A DNA stretch of 64,000 nucleotides from Flavobacteriaceae bacterium. GTDB lineage: Bacteria; Bacteroidota; Bacteroidia; Flavobacteriales; Flavobacteriaceae. Below the pieces are notes generated by a model. The model saw only the letters and a list, made by a program, of their open reading frames with translations. It was not told where the DNA came from and searched no databases. The stretch lies in assembly GCA_018402205.1 (NCBI GenBank), contig JAGYIX010000006.1, positions 124,001 to 188,000 of the forward strand, written 5' to 3'. Shown here one piece after another: positions 44,792-55,237 of this stretch; the first letter of the stretch is position 1, and each line of letters starts with the position of its first letter. A program made the position numbers and the translations under genes.

Positions 44792-45595
44792 ATGAATGGA
44801 AAAAAGATATTATTTGTTTCGTCCGAACTAGTACCTTATTTACCAGAGAATCAGGTGTCGCTGATGTCTTACGAATCTCCCAGGGTAGTGAATAGCAACG
44901 GCGGACAAATCAGAATCTTTATGCCGCGATATGGAGTCATCAACGAAAGACGCCATCAGTTGCACGAAGTCATACGTCTATCGGGCATGAATTTGGTGGT
45001 GAACGATATGGATATGCCTCTGATTATTAAGGTAGCCTCTATTCCTAAAGAACGCATTCAGGTTTATTTTATAGATAATGACGAGTACTTTAAACGCAAG
45101 TCAACCTTCACTAATGCCAAAGGCACTCTTTTTGACGACAACGACGAGCGCGCCATTTTCTTCGCTAAGGGCGTTGTAGAGACCGTTAAAAAACTGAATT
45201 GGGCCCCAGATATCATTCACGTGCACGGTTGGATGGCCTCTCTATTACCACTTTACTTGAAGCGTTACTACAAAGACGAGGCCATGTTCAATGAAACCAA
45301 GATCATCACCTCAATTTACGACGAAGAGTTTGAAGGAGAATTGCCGGGTAAGATGTGTGAAAAGATTGCCTTCGACCAGATCGATATTTCAAGCTATGAG
45401 TGTCTTAAGAATCCAAATCATACAAATTTGTTAAAGGTAGCCGCAGATCATTCTGACGGGCTTATCTTCGCAGGCGAAAACATCTCTGATGAACTCGAGA
45501 AATACTGCAAGTCTTCAGGAATACCAACCCTTGATTACGTTCCTCTGCAAGAGACTGAAGAAGCCTACATCAAATTTTACAACACTTATTTCTAG
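44792..45595 (+). CDS. Glycogen/starch synthase, N-terminal domain only
   Basis: 267 residues from ATG 44792. An upstream in-frame ATG (44693) would run through the -7 box. It holds the GT5 N-terminal Rossmann domain: K-K-I-L-F-V-S-S-E-L near 3-12, R-I-F-M-P-R-Y-G near 39-46, and H-V-H-G-W-M-A-S-L-L-P near 137-147. The GT1 C-terminal half is absent, which is the normal size in Flavobacteriaceae. Whether it makes glycogen alone is doubtful, since the K-x-G-G-L motif near the start is replaced. It is followed 10 bases later by the DUF4270 gene, a conserved pair. Confidence 0.85.
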   Translation: MNGKKILFVSSELVPYLPENQVSLMSYESPRVVNSNGGQIRIFMPRYGVINERRHQLHEVIRLSGMNLVVNDMDMPLIIKVASIPKERIQVYFIDNDEYFKRKSTFTNAKGTLFDDNDERAIFFAKGVVETVKKLNWAPDIIHVHGWMASLLPLYLKRYYKDEAMFNETKIITSIYDEEFEGELPGKMCEKIAFDQIDISSYECLKNPNHTNLLKVAADHSDGLIFAGENISDELEKYCKSSGIPTLDYVPLQETEEAYIKFYNTYF

Positions 45596-45605
45596 AAGCG
45601 TTTCC

Positions 45606-47468
45606 ATGATGAACCATCGGTTTAGGCAGTTGGCATTTGTTAGCGCTTTTTGCATACTAGTATTCGGGTTATCGTCATGTGAAGTAGAAGATTTTACCCT
45701 AGGTGAATCACTGGTTTCTGGAGAACCATTCACCCTTACTAAAAAGACCTATGCCATTGAGAGCATAAAACAGCTCAATATAGATCGCACACAAACGAAT
45801 AAAATGCCGCTTTACAAATTGGGTAATTACAAAGACCCGATTTTTGGAGAAACGCGCGCCTCCATTCTATCTCAACTTCAGCTCTCGCTGCCCAATCCGG
45901 TTTTTGGTGAGCTTTCAGCTTCAGCCGAGATTGACAACGATTTAAATGAAAGAGAAACGGTTACAAAGGTCAGCTTGTATATTCCTTATCAAAAGGCAGC
46001 TTTTTCAGACCGAGATGGCGACGGAGTGCCAGACATCTTTGATGTCGATCCAGACGATCCGCAGAGCGATAGTGATGGAGACGGAATATCGGATAATGAT
46101 GAGCGACTTTTGGGAACAGATCCACTTTCGGCAGATACCGATAAAGATGGAATTCCGGATGCAGAAGACCCCGATACCGCCCCAAATGGCTATGCTCGCA
46201 GGTTTGCTTTAGACAGCATTTTCTCCTTCTCTAATCAAGATCGTTTCCAACTAACGGTGCGCCCATCAGACTATTACCTCAGAGATAGTGATCCGCAGAC
46301 TGATTTTTTAGAGTCTCAATCCTATTTTTCAGACAAGCAGTCGATCTATGAGCCATTTATTGGAAAGAATTTGTTTGAAGGCTCTGTGGTAATTAGCGAT
46401 TTTCAATACGTGACCTATAACGAAGATGATCCTGCCACCACCGATGTTGACGAGTCGCTGACTATCGACGTAAGTAAGTCAAGAGATCCTGGCATTCTTG
46501 TTGAACTCGATAAATCCTTTTTTCAAGATCGCATAGTTGACCTTGAAGGTGCCGACGCCTTGCGTTCGCAATCCAATTTCAAGGACCATTTGCGCGGACT
46601 TCATCTATCTATAGACGCCAGTGATGATCTAATGTTGCTGTTAGACCTTAGCACTGCATTTATTGAAATAGAGTACGAGTACGATTCGATTAATACCCAG
46701 GGAACCACAGACACTGCTGATGATATCCGAGATCAAACCTCGGCAACCTTTAGGCTCAATTTTATAACCGGCAGCGCACAAGGATTCACGCAAGGAAACG
46801 CTATTAATACGTGGGAGTACAATCGTTTAATGCCGGTACCCGTATCTTCCGATGAAACATTGCTACCGAAGCGTATGTACCTCAAGGGGGGCAGCGGATC
46901 GGTCGTTCAACTCGAATTACCTCAGCAGGTTATAGATGAGGTCAAGCAAAATAATTGGCTCATTAACGAGGCAAGCCTTGAGTTTTACGTAGATCAAGAG
47001 ACCATGGCTCTAATACCTTTTGAGCCACAGCGCCTTTACATGTTCAAGGCCACCAATGGCTTTCCGATATACAATGCACGAAATGAGACCTCTTCTAGCC
47101 AAACTGCGCTTGGAGTATACCAAAATTACGACGCAACTCTTCGACGATCATTAGACGGTAGGGGCGTAAGTTATAAGGTAAATATCACAGACTACTTCAA
47201 CGATATGGTAGTTCGTGACTCACTCAATGTGCCCATTAACCTATCAGTGAGTGCCAATATTGCCTTTTCACAAATACAACAAGCCGTTTTAGATGACGGT
47301 ACTTCAATGAATTACCCGATCATGAGCAGCATTAGTCCTTTTGGAACTGTACTTTATGGCCCAAGTTCAGATGTAGTTGAAGAAAAGCGACTCAAAGCTC
47401 AATATATTCTACACGGCCCTAAACGAAAACTAAGTCAAACCGCCGCTTCTTCATTTCTTAAAAGGTAA
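45606..47468 (+). CDS. DUF4270 lipoprotein with TSP3-like calcium repeats
   Basis: 620 residues from ATG 45606 (next Met at 45609). The longer frame starts inside the glycogen synthase gene and is rejected because the lipoprotein signal (L-S-S-C-E, Cys about 25) must be N-terminal. The DUF4270 body is split by an Asp-rich insert encoded at about 46006-46190, with D-x-D-x-D-G-x-x-D units (DRDGDGVPD, DSDGDGISD, DTDKDGIPD) like thrombospondin type 3 calcium repeats. It should be an outer-membrane or surface lipoprotein. The DUF4270 function is unknown; the glycogen synthase link is conserved. Confidence 0.85.
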   Translation: MMNHRFRQLAFVSAFCILVFGLSSCEVEDFTLGESLVSGEPFTLTKKTYAIESIKQLNIDRTQTNKMPLYKLGNYKDPIFGETRASILSQLQLSLPNPVFGELSASAEIDNDLNERETVTKVSLYIPYQKAAFSDRDGDGVPDIFDVDPDDPQSDSDGDGISDNDERLLGTDPLSADTDKDGIPDAEDPDTAPNGYARRFALDSIFSFSNQDRFQLTVRPSDYYLRDSDPQTDFLESQSYFSDKQSIYEPFIGKNLFEGSVVISDFQYVTYNEDDPATTDVDESLTIDVSKSRDPGILVELDKSFFQDRIVDLEGADALRSQSNFKDHLRGLHLSIDASDDLMLLLDLSTAFIEIEYEYDSINTQGTTDTADDIRDQTSATFRLNFITGSAQGFTQGNAINTWEYNRLMPVPVSSDETLLPKRMYLKGGSGSVVQLELPQQVIDEVKQNNWLINEASLEFYVDQETMALIPFEPQRLYMFKATNGFPIYNARNETSSSQTALGVYQNYDATLRRSLDGRGVSYKVNITDYFNDMVVRDSLNVPINLSVSANIAFSQIQQAVLDDGTSMNYPIMSSISPFGTVLYGPSSDVVEEKRLKAQYILHGPKRKLSQTAASSFLKR

Positions 47469-47487
47469 ATAGGCAGAAAGTCTTTAT

Positions 47488-47495
47488 TACTTTTG
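47488..47495 (+). promoter_or_regulatory. Predicted -7 box for the GNAT gene
   Basis: TACTTTTG, exact consensus, ends 8 bases before the ATG at 47504, so the transcript would be nearly leaderless. No -33 TTG is seen. Confidence 0.45.
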
Positions 47496-47503
47496 GGCTA
47501 CCT

Positions 47504-48031
47504 ATGGTACCCATTGCTCACTTTCAAACTTCGCTTGAGACTCCCCATTTATTTTTGAGAGCCTCGCAAGCAGATGATTTCAAGCCGCTGTTCGCCATTG
47601 GCTCAGACCCTGAGGTTTGGTCGTTGCATTCAGAAACAGATCGGTACACCGAAGAAAAATTCAGCGCCTATTTTGAAAGCGGACTGCGCAATGACCTAGG
47701 GGCCTACACGCTTATCTACAAGCCAACGAGCGAGGTGGCGGGCTTTACGCGCTATTACGACTACGATTCGGTAGCTGCAACGGTCAAGATCGGATACACT
47801 TTTCTATCCAAAGCGCTATGGGGCAAGGGGGTCAATCAAGAGCTGAAGAAGGCCATGATCGTACACGCATTTGAAGGCGGCTGTACCCAGGTAATTTTTG
47901 AAGTGTTTGAGCGAAATTTTCGGTCGCAGCGTGCCGTGTTAAAATTAGGTGCTACCGAAATTGAGCCTAGAGGCGATCGAAAGCGTTTTGCCCTTTTTCG
48001 AACTGACGCATTTAGTAGTTTAGCAACGTGA
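47504..48031 (+). CDS. GNAT family N-acetyltransferase
   Basis: 175 residues, RimJ/RimL-like acetyltransferase fold. The N-terminal T-P-H-L-F-L-R-A-S strand, I-G-Y-T-F-L-S-K-A-L-W-G-K-G and V-F-E-R-N-F-R-S-Q-R-A-V-L-K-L-G-A-T-E are the usual acetyl-CoA-binding parts. The acceptor (amine or protein N-terminus) is unknown. Its stop overlaps the GTG start of the ClC gene (GTGA), so the two are coupled. Confidence 0.88.
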   Translation: MVPIAHFQTSLETPHLFLRASQADDFKPLFAIGSDPEVWSLHSETDRYTEEKFSAYFESGLRNDLGAYTLIYKPTSEVAGFTRYYDYDSVAATVKIGYTFLSKALWGKGVNQELKKAMIVHAFEGGCTQVIFEVFERNFRSQRAVLKLGATEIEPRGDRKRFALFRTDAFSSLAT

Positions 48032-49812
48032 AAGAGACCCTCAGTGCGCTATTGCGCAAGTTCTTAATCTGGAAGTACAAACATATTTCAGAGCGCAATT
48101 TTGTGTTTATTCTTAGCGCCCTCATTGGTTTGGTGGCCGGACTTATCTCTGTACTGATCAAAAATATCACCTTCGCGATCGCCTATGTCGCCGAGTTGGG
48201 GCTTTCAATTACCCGAAACGGATTGTATTTTTTTCTTCCTATGCTTGGGCTGTTCGGGGTGTATCTTATGGTTGAAAGACTGTATAAAAAAGGGGTTTTT
48301 AATCCTATCCCAACCGTACTTTATGCCCTCTCGAAACGCGGCGGAAAACTGAGCAGAGATAAGTTCTTTTTTCCGCTTATTACGGCACCGCTGACTGCCG
48401 GGCTTGGAGGTTCGGTTGGGTTACTGAGCCCCACCATTCTTTCAGCCTCTGCGGCTTCGTCGGCCTTCGGAGATCTGTTTCACCTAAACCGAAAAACTAG
48501 GCAATTACTCATCGCTTGTGCCGCGGCCGGGGTGATCGCCACAAGTTTTCAATCGCCCATCGCCGCGGTGGTATTTGCGATAGAGATTTTTAGCTTAGAT
48601 CTAACCTTCGCCTCATTGCTTCCGCTACTCATTGCTTCTTTGGTTTCGGTGATCACCTCGTTCTTTTTTGTAGGAGACCAGGTGCTGTTTAAAGTAACGC
48701 TTACCGAGACGTTTTTGGTAAATGACACCCCGCTTTATCTGTTGCTTGGGCTTTTCGCCGGACTCGTGTCTGTCTATTTTCACAAGGTACACTTTGCTAT
48801 AACGGGTTTCTTTCAGAAGATACGCTCGAAGGCCATGCGGCTAGTAATCGGCGGACTCTTTATAGGAGCAATGCTGTTTGCTATTCCCCCCTTATACGGC
48901 GAAGGCTTTTCGGTCATTAATAATTTATTGGCTGCTAATCACGAAGCAGTAATTGAAGGCTCGTTTATGAATCGCTGGGCGGATAATCCCTGGATTGTGA
49001 TCGCTTTATTAGTAGGAATCACTTTGTTTAAGTCGGTGGTGATGACTACGACCCTAGCGGCTGGAGGAACCGGTGGAATAATTATTCCTGCTTTGGTTAT
49101 GGGTAGTTCGCTGGGTAATGCGGTTGCCAAATTGATTAATCAGTTGGGGTTCACTCATGAGGTATCAGAAGCGAATTTTACGCTAGTAGGCATGGCGGCT
49201 ATTTTGGCGGGAGTGCTGCAGGCTCCGCTTACCGCTATCTTTTTAATTGCAGAAATTACGGGCGGATACGCTTTATTTATTCCGCTAATGCTCGCCGTTT
49301 CTATGGCCTATCTGATTACCAAAAACAGCCTTAACCACACTATTTACACTAAAGAGTTGGCTGAGAAAGACGCGCTGCTCTCTTTTGATAAAGATCAAAG
49401 CGTACTGACTTTAATGACCTTAGATAGCGTTATAGAAACCAACTTTGTAGTCTTAGGTGCAGATATGACATTTAGAGAGCTGCTTCAGCAGGGAGTGGCT
49501 CAGTCAAGTCGCAATTTATTTCCGGTGGTCGATGAGAATTTGCAGCTTGTCGGAATCATTTTACTCGACGATATCCGACCGTTTTTATTCGATCAAACTG
49601 TTTACGATAAGACGATGGTAAAGGATTATATGAACCGTCCGCCAGACACTATTAGCTACGAAAAAGACAGCATGCAAAAAGTCATGCAGCGTTTTCAAGA
49701 CTCAGGCGCCTGGAACCTTCCTGTGCTCAAGGCAGGTAAATATGTTGGATTTGTATCGAAGTCTAAACTGCTTACTGCCTACAGAAGAGAGCTTATAAAC
49801 TTCACAAATTAG
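48028..49812 (+). CDS. ClC-family chloride transporter/channel with CBS domains
   Basis: 594 residues from GTG 48028. About ten to twelve membrane helices (to near 430) are followed by two CBS domains (about 455-590). In the selectivity filter the usual G-K/R-E-G-P, or flavobacterial G-L-E-A-P, is G-L-L-S-P (131-135), so the gating glutamate position is Leu133; the second motif is G-G-I-I-I-P. Such changes in known ClCs abolish proton coupling and can give channel-like behaviour. The CBS pair probably senses adenine nucleotides. Ion and direction cannot be told from sequence. Confidence 0.88.
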   Translation: MKETLSALLRKFLIWKYKHISERNFVFILSALIGLVAGLISVLIKNITFAIAYVAELGLSITRNGLYFFLPMLGLFGVYLMVERLYKKGVFNPIPTVLYALSKRGGKLSRDKFFFPLITAPLTAGLGGSVGLLSPTILSASAASSAFGDLFHLNRKTRQLLIACAAAGVIATSFQSPIAAVVFAIEIFSLDLTFASLLPLLIASLVSVITSFFFVGDQVLFKVTLTETFLVNDTPLYLLLGLFAGLVSVYFHKVHFAITGFFQKIRSKAMRLVIGGLFIGAMLFAIPPLYGEGFSVINNLLAANHEAVIEGSFMNRWADNPWIVIALLVGITLFKSVVMTTTLAAGGTGGIIIPALVMGSSLGNAVAKLINQLGFTHEVSEANFTLVGMAAILAGVLQAPLTAIFLIAEITGGYALFIPLMLAVSMAYLITKNSLNHTIYTKELAEKDALLSFDKDQSVLTLMTLDSVIETNFVVLGADMTFRELLQQGVAQSSRNLFPVVDENLQLVGIILLDDIRPFLFDQTVYDKTMVKDYMNRPPDTISYEKDSMQKVMQRFQDSGAWNLPVLKAGKYVGFVSKSKLLTAYRRELINFTN

Positions 49813-49925
49813 AAGATATCTCGGTCTTAATGGCTCATTATCAGCATGCTATATTTAACGAATTCAGCAAAAAAAAACCTATCTTTCCCACGAAAAACTA
49901 GCTAAAGCTATTTTATTTTATCATT

Positions 49926-52727
49926 ATGAGAACGTTACTTCTTTTCTTAGGCTTTATCTCCGGGACCTTTGCCTTTGCCCAAACCAATGTTCAGGGTAAG
50001 GTTGTAGACCAAAACGGTCAGCCTGTTGCTAACGCAAACATCGTTGTAATGGGCCAGTCTGAAGGAGCCGTAGCAGATTTCGATGGAAATTTTGCTTTTT
50101 CTTCAGCACAGACACCCCCATTTTCCATAAGAGTTTCTAGCCTTGGATACACAACGGCTACCATTTCTTATGCAGGTTCTACTGTGACAGTAGTTCTAAA
50201 CGAGGCCTCAACGGCTCTTGACGAAATTGTAATTTCTGCTTCAAGAACCCCTGAGCGCATATTTGAGTCTCCCGTTTCTGTGGAGCGCTTCGGAATCGCT
50301 CAAATTCAAAATGCCACCTCAGAGTCTTTCTATGGAAGTTTACAAAACCTAAAAGGCGTTGATATTAACACGAACTCTTTAACCTTTCAATCTATTAACA
50401 CTAGGGGTTTTGCCACTTTTGCCAACACCCGCTTTTTGCAGTTGGTCGACGGAATGGACAACACCGCCCCAGGTCTAAACTTTGTTTTAGGTAACCTGGT
50501 TGGTATGTCTGAGCTCGACGTACAAAGCGTAGAGATTCTTCCAGGCGCCTCATCCGCTCTTTACGGTGCAGGCGCTTTCAATGGTATCCTCTTTATGACT
50601 TCAAAAGATCCTTTTGAAACAGAGGGTATTAGCGTGTATGGTAAAACAGGATACACCGTCCAAGACGCAGCCGGAACTAACGAATACTCCGATTTTGGCG
50701 TTCGTATAGCTAAGCGGTTTTCTGACAAGCTCGCCGTGAAGGCTAACTTTACCTTCATGCAAGGAGAAGACTGGCACGCCAATGACCGCACAGACGTTAG
50801 TGCGAACGCACTTGGTTACGATTGGGCTTCACCACTAAATAATCCTGCTTACAATGGATTGAACGTCTATGGTGATGAGGTTTCTACCACGCTTAACTTC
50901 GACTTTTTTGCTGGAACTCCAGCCGGAACCTTTGGGTCAGCAGTCGTAGCTCGTACCGGATACGACGAGGCCGATGTGGCCGACTACGGAGCTCAGAGTG
51001 TTAAACGAGACGTGGCGGTGCATTACCGTCCGTTTGGAGATGATCTAGAAGTAATCTACAACTACCGCAGAGGTACAGGTACCACAATCTACCAAGGAGC
51101 CAACCGTTATGCGGTTTCTGGATTTGCCATGACTCAGCAAAAAATAGAGATCAAAAACGACAACTTCTTTATTAGAGGATATATCACAGCCGAAGATTCA
51201 GGAGATGCGTACGACACGCGATTTGCCGCTATCAACATCAACAGACAATGGTCTCCAGACCAGAAATGGTTTGAAGATTATGTGAGAGGCTATTTGCTTT
51301 CACGCCAGTTAGGTAAAAACGATTCAGATGCGCATAGAACAGCCCGACAGACAGCTGATTATCCAGCTAATTTCGCAGGATCTTTAGGTATTGCTTCGGC
51401 AACTGGCTTTCCGCACATCAACCGTTTTCAACCCGGAAGTGCCGAATTTAATAATGCCTTTGCCAAAGTAAAGCAAGACGGAGATTTTAATACGGGAGCT
51501 CGTTTTATCGACAACACCAAATTCAGACACATCAACGGTAACTACAACTTCGCGCACCTAATAAATGACTGGGCAGACCTGCAAGTTGGAGGCTCTTACC
51601 GTCAATACGAGCTAAACTCGAACGGAACCATTTTTACCGATATCGATGGCCCCATCACTTACAGTGAGTATGGAGCCTATACTCAGCTTCAAAAGACCTT
51701 CGCCGATGAGCGCGCCAAGTTTACGGCTTCTGCTCGTTACGACAAGAACGAATTTTTAGATGGCTTTGTTTCACCTAGAGTATCTCTGGGATACACCCTA
51801 GGGGCTCAGCGCAATCACAATATTCGCGTTTCGGCCCAAACCGGTTTTAGAAACCCAACTACCCAAGATTTCTTCATCGGTCTCGATGTTGGAAACGCTA
51901 TTCTTGTGGGTGGAGCCGCGGCTAATCTTGACCGCGATGTGAGAACCTTCCCAGTGAGCGCTCAAGCCCAGGCTTTGGGTATTCCTGCCACTTCTACCAT
52001 TGTTGGTCGCGCCGCTTATGAGAACTCTTTCTCATTGAGCTCTGTGCAAGCAGGCGCGCCGGTTGCAAAGGCCACGCGTCAGGTTCAGGCTGAACAGATT
52101 GATGTTGTAGAAGCGGGTTATCGCGGAAAACTTGGACGATTTGTTGTTGATGTTAGCGCTTATTATAACTCATACACCAACTTTAATGCTGCAGAGCTAA
52201 AGGTGGTTCCGCTTTATGGAACAGCTGGAGACAACCAACTGTCACTTCTTGCTCTTCAGAATGGAGACTTCAAGGTATACCAAGCATATACCAATACCGA
52301 GGTTCCTGTTAAATCGTATGGTTTTGTTGCAGGTGTTGACACTAAGGTTGCTGGTTTTGACTTAGGGGTTAACTACACGTATACCGCCCTTGATTTCAAT
52401 CGTTTTAACTACCCCGATTTTCAGGTAGGCTTAAACACTCCGCAAGATCGTTTCAAGGCTTCATTGGGTCATTCTGAGCTCTTCAAGAACTTTGGCTTTA
52501 ACTTAAACTATCGCTATTCTGGTTCTTATTTATGGGAGGCTTCATTTGCTACCGGAGAAGTTCCGGCCTTTGATGTTTTAGATGCAGCTATGATCTATAG
52601 CCTTCCGCAGTACAATACGGTGTTAAAACTAGGAGGATCTAATATTGCTGGTGGAGACTATATTACCGCAATTGGAACGGGAATGATAGGATCAATCTAC
52701 TATGCCGCTATTAACATAAACTTCTAA
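49926..52727 (+). CDS. TonB-dependent receptor with carboxypeptidase-regulatory domain
   Basis: 933 residues. A signal peptide (1-18) is followed by a CarboxypepD_reg-like domain (about 20-98, G-K-V-V-D-x-N-G-x-P-V-A-x-A-N), the bridge E-I-V-I-S-A-S-R-T, a plug domain (about 115-235 with Q-L-V-D-G-M-D-N and A-S-S-A-L-Y-G-A-G-A-F-N-G), and a large barrel ending I-Y-Y-A-A-I-N-I-N-F. It is an outer-membrane importer with unknown substrate. It stands alone between the ClC gene and atpD and ends at a strong terminator. No SusD partner lies nearby, which argues against a polysaccharide role. Confidence 0.93.
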   Translation: MRTLLLFLGFISGTFAFAQTNVQGKVVDQNGQPVANANIVVMGQSEGAVADFDGNFAFSSAQTPPFSIRVSSLGYTTATISYAGSTVTVVLNEASTALDEIVISASRTPERIFESPVSVERFGIAQIQNATSESFYGSLQNLKGVDINTNSLTFQSINTRGFATFANTRFLQLVDGMDNTAPGLNFVLGNLVGMSELDVQSVEILPGASSALYGAGAFNGILFMTSKDPFETEGISVYGKTGYTVQDAAGTNEYSDFGVRIAKRFSDKLAVKANFTFMQGEDWHANDRTDVSANALGYDWASPLNNPAYNGLNVYGDEVSTTLNFDFFAGTPAGTFGSAVVARTGYDEADVADYGAQSVKRDVAVHYRPFGDDLEVIYNYRRGTGTTIYQGANRYAVSGFAMTQQKIEIKNDNFFIRGYITAEDSGDAYDTRFAAININRQWSPDQKWFEDYVRGYLLSRQLGKNDSDAHRTARQTADYPANFAGSLGIASATGFPHINRFQPGSAEFNNAFAKVKQDGDFNTGARFIDNTKFRHINGNYNFAHLINDWADLQVGGSYRQYELNSNGTIFTDIDGPITYSEYGAYTQLQKTFADERAKFTASARYDKNEFLDGFVSPRVSLGYTLGAQRNHNIRVSAQTGFRNPTTQDFFIGLDVGNAILVGGAAANLDRDVRTFPVSAQAQALGIPATSTIVGRAAYENSFSLSSVQAGAPVAKATRQVQAEQIDVVEAGYRGKLGRFVVDVSAYYNSYTNFNAAELKVVPLYGTAGDNQLSLLALQNGDFKVYQAYTNTEVPVKSYGFVAGVDTKVAGFDLGVNYTYTALDFNRFNYPDFQVGLNTPQDRFKASLGHSELFKNFGFNLNYRYSGSYLWEASFATGEVPAFDVLDAAMIYSLPQYNTVLKLGGSNIAGGDYITAIGTGMIGSIYYAAININF

Positions 52728-52748
52728 AGCATAGCTTTTTGATGGTGA

Positions 52749-54380
<1,632 letters not shown>

Positions 54381-54399
54381 TTGCTGTTAGAGCTTAACT

Positions 54400-54681
54400 A
54401 TGAGGTTAGAAATCATTTCTCCAGAAGCAACATTATACCAGGGTGACGTTACCTCTGTAATCGTTCCTGGGGTAAACGGATCTTTTCAGATTTTAGAAAG
54501 GCATGCGGCCATTGCATCGGTTTTACAAAAGGGAGAGCTAATTATTAAAGGGATTGACCGCCAACTACTCACTGCATCGCATGCAGATAGTTTTCAAACC
54601 AAAGCCGATGAGACTTCTTTACTTATTCAAGGAGGAGCAGTGGAGATGAAGCACAATAAGTTAATTGTGCTTATTGATTAA
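54400..54681 (+). CDS. atpC: F1F0 ATP synthase epsilon subunit, short form
   Basis: 93 residues: the N-terminal beta-sandwich of epsilon (L-E-I-I-S-P-E-A-T-L-Y-Q-G near 3-15, then G-S-F-x-I-L-x-x-H-A) without the C-terminal helical hairpin that inhibits ATP hydrolysis in other bacteria. This length is typical of Bacteroidota. Its 3' end overlaps the convergent recX by 11 bases. Confidence 0.93.
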   Translation: MRLEIISPEATLYQGDVTSVIVPGVNGSFQILERHAAIASVLQKGELIIKGIDRQLLTASHADSFQTKADETSLLIQGGAVEMKHNKLIVLID

Positions 54682-55174
54682 AGTTGCCTAATAATACCAA
54701 CTCTTTTATTTTTTCATAGACAAGATCACTGGGCCAGCCCCTATAGCGCAGGTAATCGAATAACTTTCTTTTAATAGTGGTTAATGGCAGTCCTTTTAGT
54801 GAAGCAAATTGCTTTTGGGCTAGCCGATCAAAAATCTCTAGATAAGGTTCTTCTTCAAAAACCGTAGTGGCTTTCTTTAGGTTATAGCTGCTTATGCCGC
54901 GCAGCTTTAATTCGCGCAGAATGCGCTCTAGCCCCCAAGACTTGATCCTAAGCTTGCCCAAGGTGAACTGCACCGTAAAGCGCTCTTCATTCAGGTAATT
55001 CTGTCCAATAAGATGGCTTATAATATGGGCGATAGATTCGTCTATCATACCCATTGACTTGAGTTTCTCTTCTACTTCTTTGTGACAGCGCTCTTGATAG
55101 GCGCAAAACGACTCTATCTTACGTTTGGCTTCTGTTACGCTGCCCACTGGGTTCACTGATCTCTTGTAATACAT
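54671..55174 (-). CDS. recX: RecX family regulatory protein
   Basis: 167 residues from ATG 55174. The frame is open for 41 codons more, but that part would translate the strong terminator at 55203-55237 and the end of rng, so it is rejected. The RecX helical repeats (Y-Q-E-R-C-H-K-E-V, Y-L-N-E-E-R-F-T, G-L-E-R-I-L-R-E-L-K-L-R-G-I, Y-L-R-Y-R-G-W) are clear. It modulates RecA filaments. A -7 box lies at 55181-55188, only 7 bases before the start; recA is not in the window. Confidence 0.92.
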   Translation of the reverse strand: MYYKRSVNPVGSVTEAKRKIESFCAYQERCHKEVEEKLKSMGMIDESIAHIISHLIGQNYLNEERFTVQFTLGKLRIKSWGLERILRELKLRGISSYNLKKATTVFEEEPYLEIFDRLAQKQFASLKGLPLTTIKRKLFDYLRYRGWPSDLVYEKIKELVLLGNFNQ

Positions 55175-55180
55175 CTTGGT

Positions 55181-55188
55181 CAAAGTTA
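55181..55188 (-). promoter_or_regulatory. Predicted -7 box for recX
   Basis: TAACTTTG on the minus strand (55188-55181) fits TAnnTTTG and places the transcription start within a few bases of the ATG. Confidence 0.5.
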
Positions 55189-55202
55189 CTAGGGTAAACT
55201 GC

Positions 55203-55237
55203 AAAAAAAAAGGGCGGCCCTTAGGGCCGCCCTTTTT
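55203..55237 (-). terminator. Rho-independent terminator after rng
   Basis: A near-perfect 14-base-pair stem (AAAAAGGGCGGCCC at 55207-55220 with GGGCCGCCCTTTTT at 55224-55237) with a 3-base loop; both flanks are A/T runs, so it could work in both directions. The rng stop codon (55238-55236) touches its edge. Confidence 0.93.

Noticed and set aside
45489-45605. DUF4270 frame extended into the glycogen synthase gene
   Set aside because: The extension would bury the lipoprotein signal and lies in another gene's coding frame.
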